From positions 1-12,876 of the forward strand of contig DATEOW010000215.1 of NCBI GenBank assembly GCA_035273665.1: a stretch of DNA of 12,876 nt, written 5' to 3'. Shown here piece by piece: positions 7,431 to 12,876 of this stretch. Source of the DNA: DATEEW01 sp035273665 (lineage in GTDB: Bacteria > Pseudomonadota > Gammaproteobacteria > Burkholderiales > SG8-39). A model generated the notes under the pieces. The model searched no databases, was not told the DNA's origin, and worked only from the letters and a program-made list of their open reading frames with translations. The position numbers and the translations under genes were made by a program. Each line of letters starts with the position of its first letter. Positions within the stretch are counted from its first letter, which is position 1.

Positions 7431-8183
7431 TTATTTCCTCAGCTTGGAAAGCAATCGCAAAATTTCAAGATAGAGCCAAATGAGTGTCACCACGAGGCCG
7501 AACGCGCCGTACCACTCCATGTATTTGGGCGCGCCGCGTTGTACGCCGTTCTCGATGAAATCGAAATCAAGCACAAGGTTGAGCGCTGCGATCCCCACGA
7601 CAAAAACGCTGAACAGAATGCCGATGGGGCCGCCGTCATTGATAAAGCCGATCGAATGTCCGAAAAAGCTCAGCCCGATATTGACGAGGTAGAGCAGTGC
7701 GACGCCGCCGGTGGCCGCCACGACGCCCATCTTGAAATTTTCCGTGGGACGGATCAGTCCGCTTTTATAAGCCGCGAGCATTGCCGCCAGCGTGCCGAAG
7801 GTCAGTCCGACGGCGGGCAGCACAATCCCGGGAAACCGTGCTTCATAAAATGCGGAGATGGCTCCGATCGCCAAGCCCTCGGCCAGGGCGTACAGCGGTG
7901 CCGAATAAGGCGCCGCCTTCTTGACGAAGATCGTAATGAGCGCCAGTACAAGACCGCCGATGATGCCGCCCCACAAATAAGGCAACACGACACCGGGATT
8001 CCCCTGGGGGCTGGCTTCGGTGACGGTTTCGAAATACATGCCCCAAGTCCAGCCCGCCGTAATCAAAACCAGCGCGAGAAGAATCGCGGTCTTGTTCACA
8101 GTGCCGCTCAGGGTCATCGGCTCCCCGTGTGCGATTTCCGTTTGGAAACTATCGTCCTTGAGTACGGGATTGCCTGATCTCAT
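7431..8183 (-). CDS. Bax inhibitor-1/YccA-like membrane protein
   Basis: Predicted inner-membrane protein of 250 residues of the YccA/Bax-inhibitor-1 group (TMBIM superfamily). Characterised relatives act as pH-sensitive calcium leak channels (BsYetJ) or as modulators of the FtsH protease (E. coli YccA); this branch is uncharacterised. A polar N-terminus of about 28 residues precedes about seven hydrophobic segments. The last part, 'VLDFDFIENGVQRGAPKYME', followed by a final hydrophobic stretch and a basic tail, contains the acidic residues typical of the family's central site. A good AGGGG ribosome binding site lies 6 nt before the ATG. The gene sits between fdhD (33 bp upstream) and mobA (5 bp downstream). 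No function in molybdenum metabolism is established, but the placement suggests coexpression with cofactor synthesis. Confidence 0.88.
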   Translation of the reverse strand: MRSGNPVLKDDSFQTEIAHGEPMTLSGTVNKTAILLALVLITAGWTWGMYFETVTEASPQGNPGVVLPYLWGGIIGGLVLALITIFVKKAAPYSAPLYALAEGLAIGAISAFYEARFPGIVLPAVGLTFGTLAAMLAAYKSGLIRPTENFKMGVVAATGGVALLYLVNIGLSFFGHSIGFINDGGPIGILFSVFVVGIAALNLVLDFDFIENGVQRGAPKYMEWYGAFGLVVTLIWLYLEILRLLSKLRK

Positions 8184-8197
8184 GTCTGCCCCTTTAT

Positions 8198-8211
8198 GCG
8201 CGAAATCGCGC
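8198..8211 (-). repeat. perfect inverted repeat between fdhD and the BI-1 gene
   Basis: GCGCGA-TT-TCGCGC is a perfect 14-bp palindrome lying 5 bp after the fdhD stop and ending about 14 bp before the next start. As RNA it can form a 5-bp GC stem with a 4-nt loop. No T-tract follows, so it is not a convincing intrinsic terminator; it could stabilise the upstream transcript end or mark a processing point. Confidence 0.45.
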
Positions 8212-8216
8212 GGTGC

Positions 8217-9053
8217 TCAAGCGAGCATGGTGCGAATTTCAGTACGCACGAAACGCTGCTTGCCGGTGAACAACAGATAGTGCTTGTTAAAGGCGCGGCC
8301 CAGCATTGTCATGCCCACCTGGTTCGCCACTTCCCACCCCATTTGCGTGAGACCCGAGCGCGAGACCAGAAAAGGAATATTCATCTGCGCCGCTTTAATC
8401 ACCATTTCCGAGGTCAAGCGCCCGGTGGTGTAGAAAATCTTGTCTGAACCATCGATATCGTCCAGCCACATCTGCCCGGCGATGGCATCTACCGCATTGT
8501 GGCGGCCCACATCTTCGACGAAGCAGAGCACTTCACTTTTGCCTGCTTCGTTCGTCGCCAGCGCGCAACCGTGCACAGCGCCGGCCGCCTTATAAACGGT
8601 CTCGCGTTTGCGTACCGCATCGAGCATCGCATAGAGCGTGTCTTCGCGCAGCCGGACGTCGTCGCGCAAATGAATCTTGTCGATTTCTTCCATTAAATCG
8701 CCGAACACCGTGCCTTGGCCGCAACCGGTGGTGACCGTGCGTTTTTCCATGCGCTGATCCAGGTCGGCGATGCCCGAACGCGTGGTGATCGCGACCGCAT
8801 CGACATCCCAGTCCACTTGTACCGATTCGATATCGTCGAGAGAACGAACGAGGCGCTGATTGCGCAGATAACCGATGGCGAGCGCTTCGGGCGATTGACC
8901 GAGCGTCATGAGCGTCACGATCTCGCGTTTATCGATGTAAATGGTGAGGGGATTCTCGCCGGCGATCGACGTGGGCGCGACTTCGCCGAATTCGTTTTCC
9001 GACTCGACTTCGAAAGTCAGCGGCCGAGTTGCGTGGGTGGTTTCCGGTTTCAT
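8217..9053 (-). CDS. fdhD: FdhD, sulfur carrier for formate dehydrogenase maturation
   Basis: FdhD takes sulfur from a cysteine desulfurase (IscS in E. coli), binds Mo-bisMGD, and sulfurates the metal so that formate dehydrogenase becomes active. The 278-residue reading has the family blocks 'VTTGCGQGTVFGDL' (107-120), 'AAGAVHGCALA', 'FVEDVGRHNAVDAIAGQ', 'FYTTGRLTSEMV' and 'PFLVSRSGLTQMG'. Cys111 corresponds to the first Cys of the CxxC loop, but the second position is Gly114 (codon at 8712-8714), so only one loop cysteine remains. The ATG at 9053 was chosen because upstream in-frame codons overlap moaA and do not look like FdhD. The only purine-rich stretch, GGAGGG at 9070-9075, belongs to the last moaA codons and is 16 nt away, suggesting coupling to moaA (13-bp gap). 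Confidence 0.95.
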   Translation of the reverse strand: MKPETTHATRPLTFEVESENEFGEVAPTSIAGENPLTIYIDKREIVTLMTLGQSPEALAIGYLRNQRLVRSLDDIESVQVDWDVDAVAITTRSGIADLDQRMEKRTVTTGCGQGTVFGDLMEEIDKIHLRDDVRLREDTLYAMLDAVRKRETVYKAAGAVHGCALATNEAGKSEVLCFVEDVGRHNAVDAIAGQMWLDDIDGSDKIFYTTGRLTSEMVIKAAQMNIPFLVSRSGLTQMGWEVANQVGMTMLGRAFNKHYLLFTGKQRFVRTEIRTMLA

Positions 9054-9066
9054 AGAAGTTAGGCTC

Positions 9067-10152
9067 TCACCCTCCGATATAAGACATTTCAACTTTTTGC
9101 ATCGCCACGGTCTCTGCCGTGCGGATTTCCGAGTATCGGTCCGCCCGTACACGCCACACGTCGGCGACTGCTTGCGAGATATCTTCATCCGAGACGTCGC
9201 CGCGTAACAGGGCGCGGAAGTCATAACCCGAACCTGCGAAGAGGCAAGTGTAGAGCTTTCCTTCAGTCGACAATCGAGCGCGCGTACAGGTGCCGCAAAA
9301 AGCCTGCGTCACGGAGGAGATAACTCCGATTTCACCGGTGCCATCCTGGTAGCGCCAGCGTTCGGCAACTTCACCCGCATAGTTCGCATCGAGCGGTTCC
9401 AAAGGCATTTCCGTGTGAATGCGGCGGATCACTTCGGCCGAAGAAACGACATCATCCATGCGCCAGCCGTTCGTCGCGCCCACATCCATGAATTCGATAA
9501 AACGCAGGATATGGCCGCTTCCTTTGAAATGCCGCGCCATCGCCACGACCGAATCGTCGTTGACCCCGCGCTTGACGACCATGTTCACTTTGAGGGGCCT
9601 CAGGCCAACCGATGCGGCGGCATCGATGCCTTCGAGCACTTTGGCAACTGGAAATTCAACATCGTTCATGCGCATGAAGACTTCGTCGTCCAGCGAGTCG
9701 AGACTGACGGTGACGCGATGCAGCCCGGCGTCCTTGAGCGATTGCGCTTTGCGTGCGAGCAGAGAGCCGTTGGTCGTGAGCGTCAATTCGAGTCCGCCGA
9801 TATTCGCCAGCATTTCGACCAGACGTTCGATATTTTTTCGCAGCAGCGGCTCACCGCCGGTCAGGCGAATTTTTTCGACGCCATGATCTTTGAAGATTCG
9901 AGCTAGACGCGTGATCTCTTCAAAAGACAGCAACGCCGCGTGGTCGAGGAAGCGATAGTCTTTGCCGAATACATCGGCGGGCATGCAATAAGTGCAGCGG
10001 AAGTTGCAGCGGTCCGTTACGGAAATCCGCAAATCCCGCAAGGGACGCGCGAGCGTATCGCGCGTGGGCCCGGTAGAGAGTGGATAAGCCCCTCGAACCG
10101 GCATGGGTTTGATGAGCCGGGCATCGCTGAGCGGAATGACGCGTTTGGTCAT
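9067..10152 (-). CDS. moaA: MoaA, GTP 3',8-cyclase (radical SAM)
   Basis: First step of molybdenum cofactor biosynthesis: radical SAM conversion of GTP to (8S)-3',8-cyclo-GTP, which MoaC then turns into cyclic pyranopterin phosphate. At 361 residues it is slightly longer than the E. coli enzyme, the extra being an N-terminal tail of about 35 residues. The radical SAM cluster is Cys49-x3-Cys53-x2-Cys56 in 'RCNFRCTYC'; 'RLTGGEPLLRK' (96-106) is the GGEP motif that contacts SAM. The second, GTP-binding cluster is Cys286-x2-Cys289-x13-Cys303. The C-terminal Gly360-Gly361, needed for activity in studied MoaA, is intact. It is the first gene of the leftward operon. No strong ribosome binding site precedes the chosen ATG (upstream bases are CACCCCGCCC), so initiation at Met17 cannot be excluded. 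No moaC, moaD or moaE is in the window. Confidence 0.96.
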   Translation of the reverse strand: MTKRVIPLSDARLIKPMPVRGAYPLSTGPTRDTLARPLRDLRISVTDRCNFRCTYCMPADVFGKDYRFLDHAALLSFEEITRLARIFKDHGVEKIRLTGGEPLLRKNIERLVEMLANIGGLELTLTTNGSLLARKAQSLKDAGLHRVTVSLDSLDDEVFMRMNDVEFPVAKVLEGIDAAASVGLRPLKVNMVVKRGVNDDSVVAMARHFKGSGHILRFIEFMDVGATNGWRMDDVVSSAEVIRRIHTEMPLEPLDANYAGEVAERWRYQDGTGEIGVISSVTQAFCGTCTRARLSTEGKLYTCLFAGSGYDFRALLRGDVSDEDISQAVADVWRVRADRYSEIRTAETVAMQKVEMSYIGG

Positions 10153-10190
10153 GGGCGGGGTGTGGATGCTTGCATTGGCGGGGATTGCGA

Positions 10191-10201
10191 ACCATTATGG
10201 T
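10191..10201. promoter_or_regulatory. palindrome ACCATTATGGT over the moaA -10 box
   Basis: ACCAT-T-ATGGT is a perfect 5-bp inverted repeat about a single central base, and it covers the candidate -10 of moaA. In a 121-bp region between divergent operons this could be an operator, though an 11-bp palindrome can arise by chance and does not match a binding site I recognise. Confidence 0.25.
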
Positions 10202-10222
10202 GGCGCAGCCGCATTTTAACAG
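10194..10222 (-). promoter_or_regulatory. candidate sigma-70 promoter for the moaA operon
   Basis: On the minus strand, CATAAT (10199-10194) matches the -10 consensus at 5 of 6 bases. Exactly 17 bp upstream is CTGTTA (10222-10217), a poor -35 with 3 of 6 matches. Transcription would start near 10187, giving a leader of about 35 nt to moaA. The weak -35 would fit activator dependence. No convincing promoter was found for the rightward DUF3305 operon in the rest of 10153-10273. Confidence 0.4.
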
Positions 10223-10273
10223 GTGGTGGATGGCTTCCGTCCGACCGTCTCCAGGTTCTGAGGGTTCCTTTGC

Positions 10274-10735
10274 ATGGCGCATCCGCGTTTCGAACTGGCC
10301 GTTGTTCTGGAGAAGCGCATTCTTGCCAACCGGTGGCAAAGCGTGCAATGGGTCCCGAGCGAACTACGGCTGGGCTCGCATGGCGATCGAGCGCTTCTCC
10401 TTTCCCTATCGGCGGAAAGCGAGAAGTGGTTATTTCCGGGTTTCTGGCTACAGTTCTACACCGATGAGGCCGAAGGTTATTTTCTCAATCTGAGCGCGGC
10501 ACAGCCCTTTGTGTTTGTCATGTGGCGCATGGAGGGCGAGATGGCTATCCCGCATAGCGTGAGCGCAAGCTACAACGAAGCGTCCCGCTGGCTCGATGCT
10601 GGCGAAGCGGTCGAGGGTTTGCCGATGCCGGAAGAAATTCGTATCGCCGCTGGCGCCTTCACGCTCAATTTTTATCGACCTGAACCTAAACGCGCACGAC
10701 CGCCTTCCTTTCAAGGCGCGCGCCGAAGCGAATGA
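10274..10735 (+). CDS. DUF3305 domain protein
   Basis: A 153-residue soluble protein with the look of the DUF3305 family: the opening 'LAVVLEKRILANRWQSVQW' (8-26) and 'PGFWLQFYTDEAEGYFLNL' (55-73) are its characteristic blocks, followed by 'PFVFVMWRME' and a C-terminal 'AASYNEASRWLD'-type segment (here 'SASYNEASRWLDAGE'). No catalytic or metal-binding motif and no signal peptide is seen; the last 15 residues are basic and Pro-rich. Families DUF3305 and DUF3306 are typically found together near formate dehydrogenase genes, FdhD and TorD-like chaperones, so a role in assembly of the enzyme is inferred but not demonstrated. GAGGG at 10260-10264 lies 9 nt before the ATG. It overlaps the DUF3306 start by 4 bp. 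Confidence 0.85.
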   Translation: MAHPRFELAVVLEKRILANRWQSVQWVPSELRLGSHGDRALLLSLSAESEKWLFPGFWLQFYTDEAEGYFLNLSAAQPFVFVMWRMEGEMAIPHSVSASYNEASRWLDAGEAVEGLPMPEEIRIAAGAFTLNFYRPEPKRARPPSFQGARRSE

Positions 10736-11244
10736 GCGACGAATCGTCCTCGTTCCTCTCTCGCTGGTCGCGACGTAAAACCGCTGCTCGCGCGGGCGAA
10801 GTGCTTGAGGAACCGGCTTCCAACCAGGCCTCCGAGATCGAGCCGGCGGATACCGGACCGCCGCCGGAGCTGCCGTCCATTGAAAGCCTGCAAGGTCTTC
10901 AGTCGGACTATCAGGACTTCATGGACGCTCGCGTCCATGACGACACCAAGCGCGCCGCGTTGAAACAGCTGTTCAACGATCCGCATTTCAACAAAATGGA
11001 TGGCTTGGACGTCTATATCGACGACTATGGCAAACCTGATCCGATTCCACCGGCCATGCTCGCGGCCTTGAATCATGCGCGCGGCTTGCTGTGGGATTCG
11101 AAGGCGGACAGCGAACCGTCAAAACCGGATGAAATAACGGCATCGCCTGAACAAAATTCCGTGCAAACAGAAACCGATACATCCACCGCGAGCCTTGCTT
11201 CTCCGGGTTTAGAGTGCGAAGAGCATCGCGAGTCGCTTGACTAA
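10732..11244 (+). CDS. DUF3306 domain protein
   Basis: A 170-residue hydrophilic protein with the DUF3306 pattern: 'FLSRWSRRK' at residues 8-16, an acidic, Pro-rich linker (about 20-55), then the conserved core 'DYQDFMDARV' and 'FNDPHFNKMDGLDVYIDDYG' (about 83-102) ending in 'KPDPIPPAMLAALNHARGLL'. The last 45 residues are Ser/Thr/Glu-rich and look disordered. No enzyme motif, cysteine cluster or membrane segment is visible (the only Cys is near the C-terminus). The start codon sits in an ATGA overlap with the DUF3305 stop, so translation is probably coupled and the two products may work together. Function unknown; from its usual company it is inferred to help formate dehydrogenase maturation. 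Confidence 0.85.
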   Translation: MSDESSSFLSRWSRRKTAARAGEVLEEPASNQASEIEPADTGPPPELPSIESLQGLQSDYQDFMDARVHDDTKRAALKQLFNDPHFNKMDGLDVYIDDYGKPDPIPPAMLAALNHARGLLWDSKADSEPSKPDEITASPEQNSVQTETDTSTASLASPGLECEEHRESLD

Positions 11245-11265
11245 GCTTCGTCTCGAACCTATGCT
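11237..11265 (+). promoter_or_regulatory. sigma-70-like promoter for the iron-sulfur protein gene
   Basis: TTGACT (11237-11242, 5 of 6 consensus matches) and TATGCT (11260-11265, 4 of 6) are separated by exactly 17 bp. The -35 overlaps the DUF3306 stop codon. Transcription would begin near 11272, leaving a leader of about 95 nt before the ATG at 11368. This would let the iron-sulfur gene be expressed separately from DUF3305/DUF3306. Confidence 0.55.
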
Positions 11266-11307
11266 CCCTTACGCTTATTTCGTATGCTGAGTACTGCAGG
11301 GATGTTA

Positions 11308-11347
11308 GAAGCGCGTTTTAAGAAGTCGTAGAACTTCTATTCGCTTC
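11308..11347 (+). promoter_or_regulatory. two-tier inverted repeat in the leader of the iron-sulfur gene
   Basis: Inner arms AGAAGT (11321-11326) and ACTTCT (11333-11338) with a 6-nt loop are nested inside outer arms GAAGCG (11308-11313) and CGCTTC (11342-11347). Together they can form one hairpin with an asymmetric internal loop (7 and 3 nt). It ends 6 nt before the ribosome binding site and lacks a trailing T-tract, so it is better read as a leader structure or an operator than as a terminator. Confidence 0.45.
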
Positions 11348-11353
11348 GACAAC

Positions 11354-11359
11354 GAGGAG
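11354..11359 (+). promoter_or_regulatory. ribosome binding site GAGGAG fixing the iron-sulfur gene start
   Basis: GAGGAG lies 8 nt before the ATG at 11368 and is the strongest Shine-Dalgarno match in this gap. It decides the start; the next in-frame Met is residue 18, which would cut off the conserved Cys12/Cys14 pair. Confidence 0.75.
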
Positions 11360-11367
11360 AAGGGCGG

Positions 11368-12876
11368 ATGCGCGAAGCGTACCGGCCGCAGCTCAAGCTG
11401 TGCAATTGCAACGGCACGATGAGCATTGACGCGAAATCGCTCGCGTCGGCTTTGAAGACCGCTGTCCCAGTGAAAGTCCATTCGCAGCTTTGCCGCGCGG
11501 AATTGGGCGAATTCGAGGCGAGTGTCCGCGACAATCCCGATTGCCTCGTCGCCTGTACGCAGGAAGCCCCCTTATTCAAAGAAGTCGCCGATAAACGTGC
11601 CGACGCCCTGCGCTTCGTCAATATTCGCGAGACGGCCGGCTGGTCTGCGGAAGCTGAGCAGGCCACGCCGAAGATCGCTGCACTCATCGCGCTCGCCGAA
11701 ATGCCTCGTCCAGCGCCGGTTGCGAGCGTTTCCTATCGATCCAACGGTCGTTTGTTGATCGTTGGCCCCGCTGCGATCGCACTTCCCTGGGCAGAAAAGC
11801 TCGCCAGCCAACTAGAGGTGAGCGTGCTAAGTACCGATGCACGCGGGTCCGTATTGCCGGCGACACGCGCTTTTCCCTTATGGTCCGGGCGTGTCCAATC
11901 ACTCAAGGGTTATCTGGGCGCTTTCGAAGCGACCTGGTCACAGGAAAATCCTATCGACCTGGACCAGTGCACACGCTGTAACGCCTGTATAAGCGCCTGT
12001 CCCGAGGGCGCTATCGATTTCGCGTATCAGGTGGACGCGGCGCGCTGCACCGGGCATCGCGCTTGTGTGGAGGCCTGTGCAGGCATCGGTGCGATCGATT
12101 TCAATCGAGTGCCGGCGTCTAAAAAAGAAGCATTCGATCTTGTTTTGGATCTCTGCGATACGCCGGTGATTTCTGTCGCGCATAAACCCCAAGGTTATTT
12201 CGCACCGGGTAGAGACCCGTTGGCGCAATCTTTCGCCGCAATGGAGCTACTGCAGTTGGTGGGCGAATTCGAAAAGCCCAAGTTTTTCGAGTACGAAGCG
12301 CGGTTATGCGCGCATGGGCGGTCGCGAAAGACCGGTTGCAGCAATTGCATCGACGTCTGTTCGACCGGTGCGATTCGCAGTGCGGGTGACAAAGTGGAAG
12401 TGGACCCCTATCTTTGCGCCGGTTGCGGCGCATGCAGCGCCGTATGTCCCTCCGGTGCGATGCGTTACGCCTATCCGCGCACCAGCGATATCGGCGCGCA
12501 ACTCAAGAAGACGCTGAAAACGTATCGCGAGGCCGGCGGCAACAACGCCGCGCTGCTACTCCATAGCGCCACCGGGTCCGGCGCGATCGGTGAGTCGGCG
12601 CGCCGCGGCCGTGGTCTGCCGGCACACGTCATCCCCTTGGAACGGTTTCATGTCGCGGCCATCGGGCTCGATACGCTGCTCGGCGCCGTTGCCTATGGCG
12701 CGCATCAAGTCTTTATCCTTGCGTCGCTTGAAGAGCGCAGCGAATACGCCGATTCGATCCATGCCACGATGCAACTGGGCGAAACCATTCTGCATGCGCT
12801 CGGTTACGCAGGGCGGCACTTTGCGCTACTGCCTGCGGAAGACGGCGCTGCGATGGAAGCGGTGGTATGGCAGTCG
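11368..12876 (+). CDS. multi-cluster 4Fe-4S protein with HdrA-like N-terminus, 3' end missing
   Basis: The frame is open for 503 codons to the window edge. The N-terminal part resembles the first domain of heterodisulfide reductase HdrA: 'LCNCNGTMSID' (Cys12, Cys14), 'SQLCRAEL' (Cys42), 'CLVACTQEAPLF' (Cys59, Cys63) and 'VNIRETAGW' (84-92). A Rossmann-like segment follows at 128-154, but 'IVGPAAIA' replaces the usual GxGxxG, so FAD binding is doubtful. Four cluster sites come next: Cys201/204/207/211 (canonical), Cys227-x2-His230-x2-Cys233-x3-Cys237, Cys314-x9-Cys324-x2-Cys327-x3-Cys331, and Cys350/353/356/360 (canonical). The region after 370 is cysteine-free to the edge and vaguely recalls MvhD-like delta subunits. 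There is no signal peptide, so it is cytoplasmic. It is probably an electron carrier or assembly factor for formate dehydrogenase; the exact role is unknown. Confidence 0.88.
   Translation, partial: MREAYRPQLKLCNCNGTMSIDAKSLASALKTAVPVKVHSQLCRAELGEFEASVRDNPDCLVACTQEAPLFKEVADKRADALRFVNIRETAGWSAEAEQATPKIAALIALAEMPRPAPVASVSYRSNGRLLIVGPAAIALPWAEKLASQLEVSVLSTDARGSVLPATRAFPLWSGRVQSLKGYLGAFEATWSQENPIDLDQCTRCNACISACPEGAIDFAYQVDAARCTGHRACVEACAGIGAIDFNRVPASKKEAFDLVLDLCDTPVISVAHKPQGYFAPGRDPLAQSFAAMELLQLVGEFEKPKFFEYEARLCAHGRSRKTGCSNCIDVCSTGAIRSAGDKVEVDPYLCAGCGACSAVCPSGAMRYAYPRTSDIGAQLKKTLKTYREAGGNNAALLLHSATGSGAIGESARRGRGLPAHVIPLERFHVAAIGLDTLLGAVAYGAHQVFILASLEERSEYADSIHATMQLGETILHALGYAGRHFALLPAEDGAAMEAVVWQS

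Noticed and set aside
7284..8177. 297-codon open frame on the plus strand opposite mobA and the BI-1 gene
   Set aside because: It lies antisense to two well-supported genes, has a low-complexity charged composition and no recognisable family. It is a shadow of GC-rich codon use.
9054..9224. 57-codon N-terminal extension of fdhD
   Set aside because: It overlaps the 3' end of moaA in another frame and resembles no FdhD N-terminus. The ATG at 9053 gives a normal-length protein.

Overview
The window looks like chromosomal DNA from a betaproteobacterium. GC content appears moderately high, spacing between genes is tight, and MoaA, the DUF3305/DUF3306 pair and the truncated globin read like betaproteobacterial family members. 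This is judged from remembered protein sequences, not from a search. There are no tRNA or rRNA genes, no CRISPR array, no insertion sequence, and no gene-free stretch above about 125 bp.

Left part (1-5134, + strand): the 3' part of a large FtsX/YbbP-type ABC transporter permease, then 2 bp later a group II truncated haemoglobin, then a membrane-anchored TAXI-family (TRAP-type) binding protein with no TRAP permease beside it. A short candidate terminator and a lone -10 box separate these from rmuC, which converges on the next block.

Middle part (5156-10152, - strand): a compact six-gene run in the order moaA > fdhD > Bax-inhibitor-1/YccA membrane protein > mobA > moeA > SpoIIAA-like STAS protein. 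Four of these make and finish the bis-MGD molybdenum cofactor: MoaA cyclises GTP, MoeA inserts molybdenum, MobA adds GMP, and FdhD delivers the sulfur that formate dehydrogenase needs. The membrane gene sits 5 bp from mobA, so it is very probably cotranscribed.

Right part (10274-12876, + strand): divergent from moaA across 121 bp. DUF3305 and DUF3306 genes overlap by 4 bp. After a 123-bp gap with its own sigma-70-like promoter and a two-tier hairpin leader comes a large iron-sulfur protein that runs off the window. It has an HdrA-like Cys-rich N-terminus, a Rossmann-like segment without its glycine motif, and four 4Fe-4S-type sites, one of which has His in a cysteine position.

Taken together, the two divergent operons look like a maturation and electron-transfer module for a molybdenum formate dehydrogenase whose structural genes probably lie beyond the right edge. 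The least described parts are the DUF3305/DUF3306/polyferredoxin set, the FdhD lacking the second Cys of its CxxC motif, the BI-1 protein embedded in the cofactor operon, and the orphan TAXI protein with a C-terminal membrane segment and cytosolic tail.
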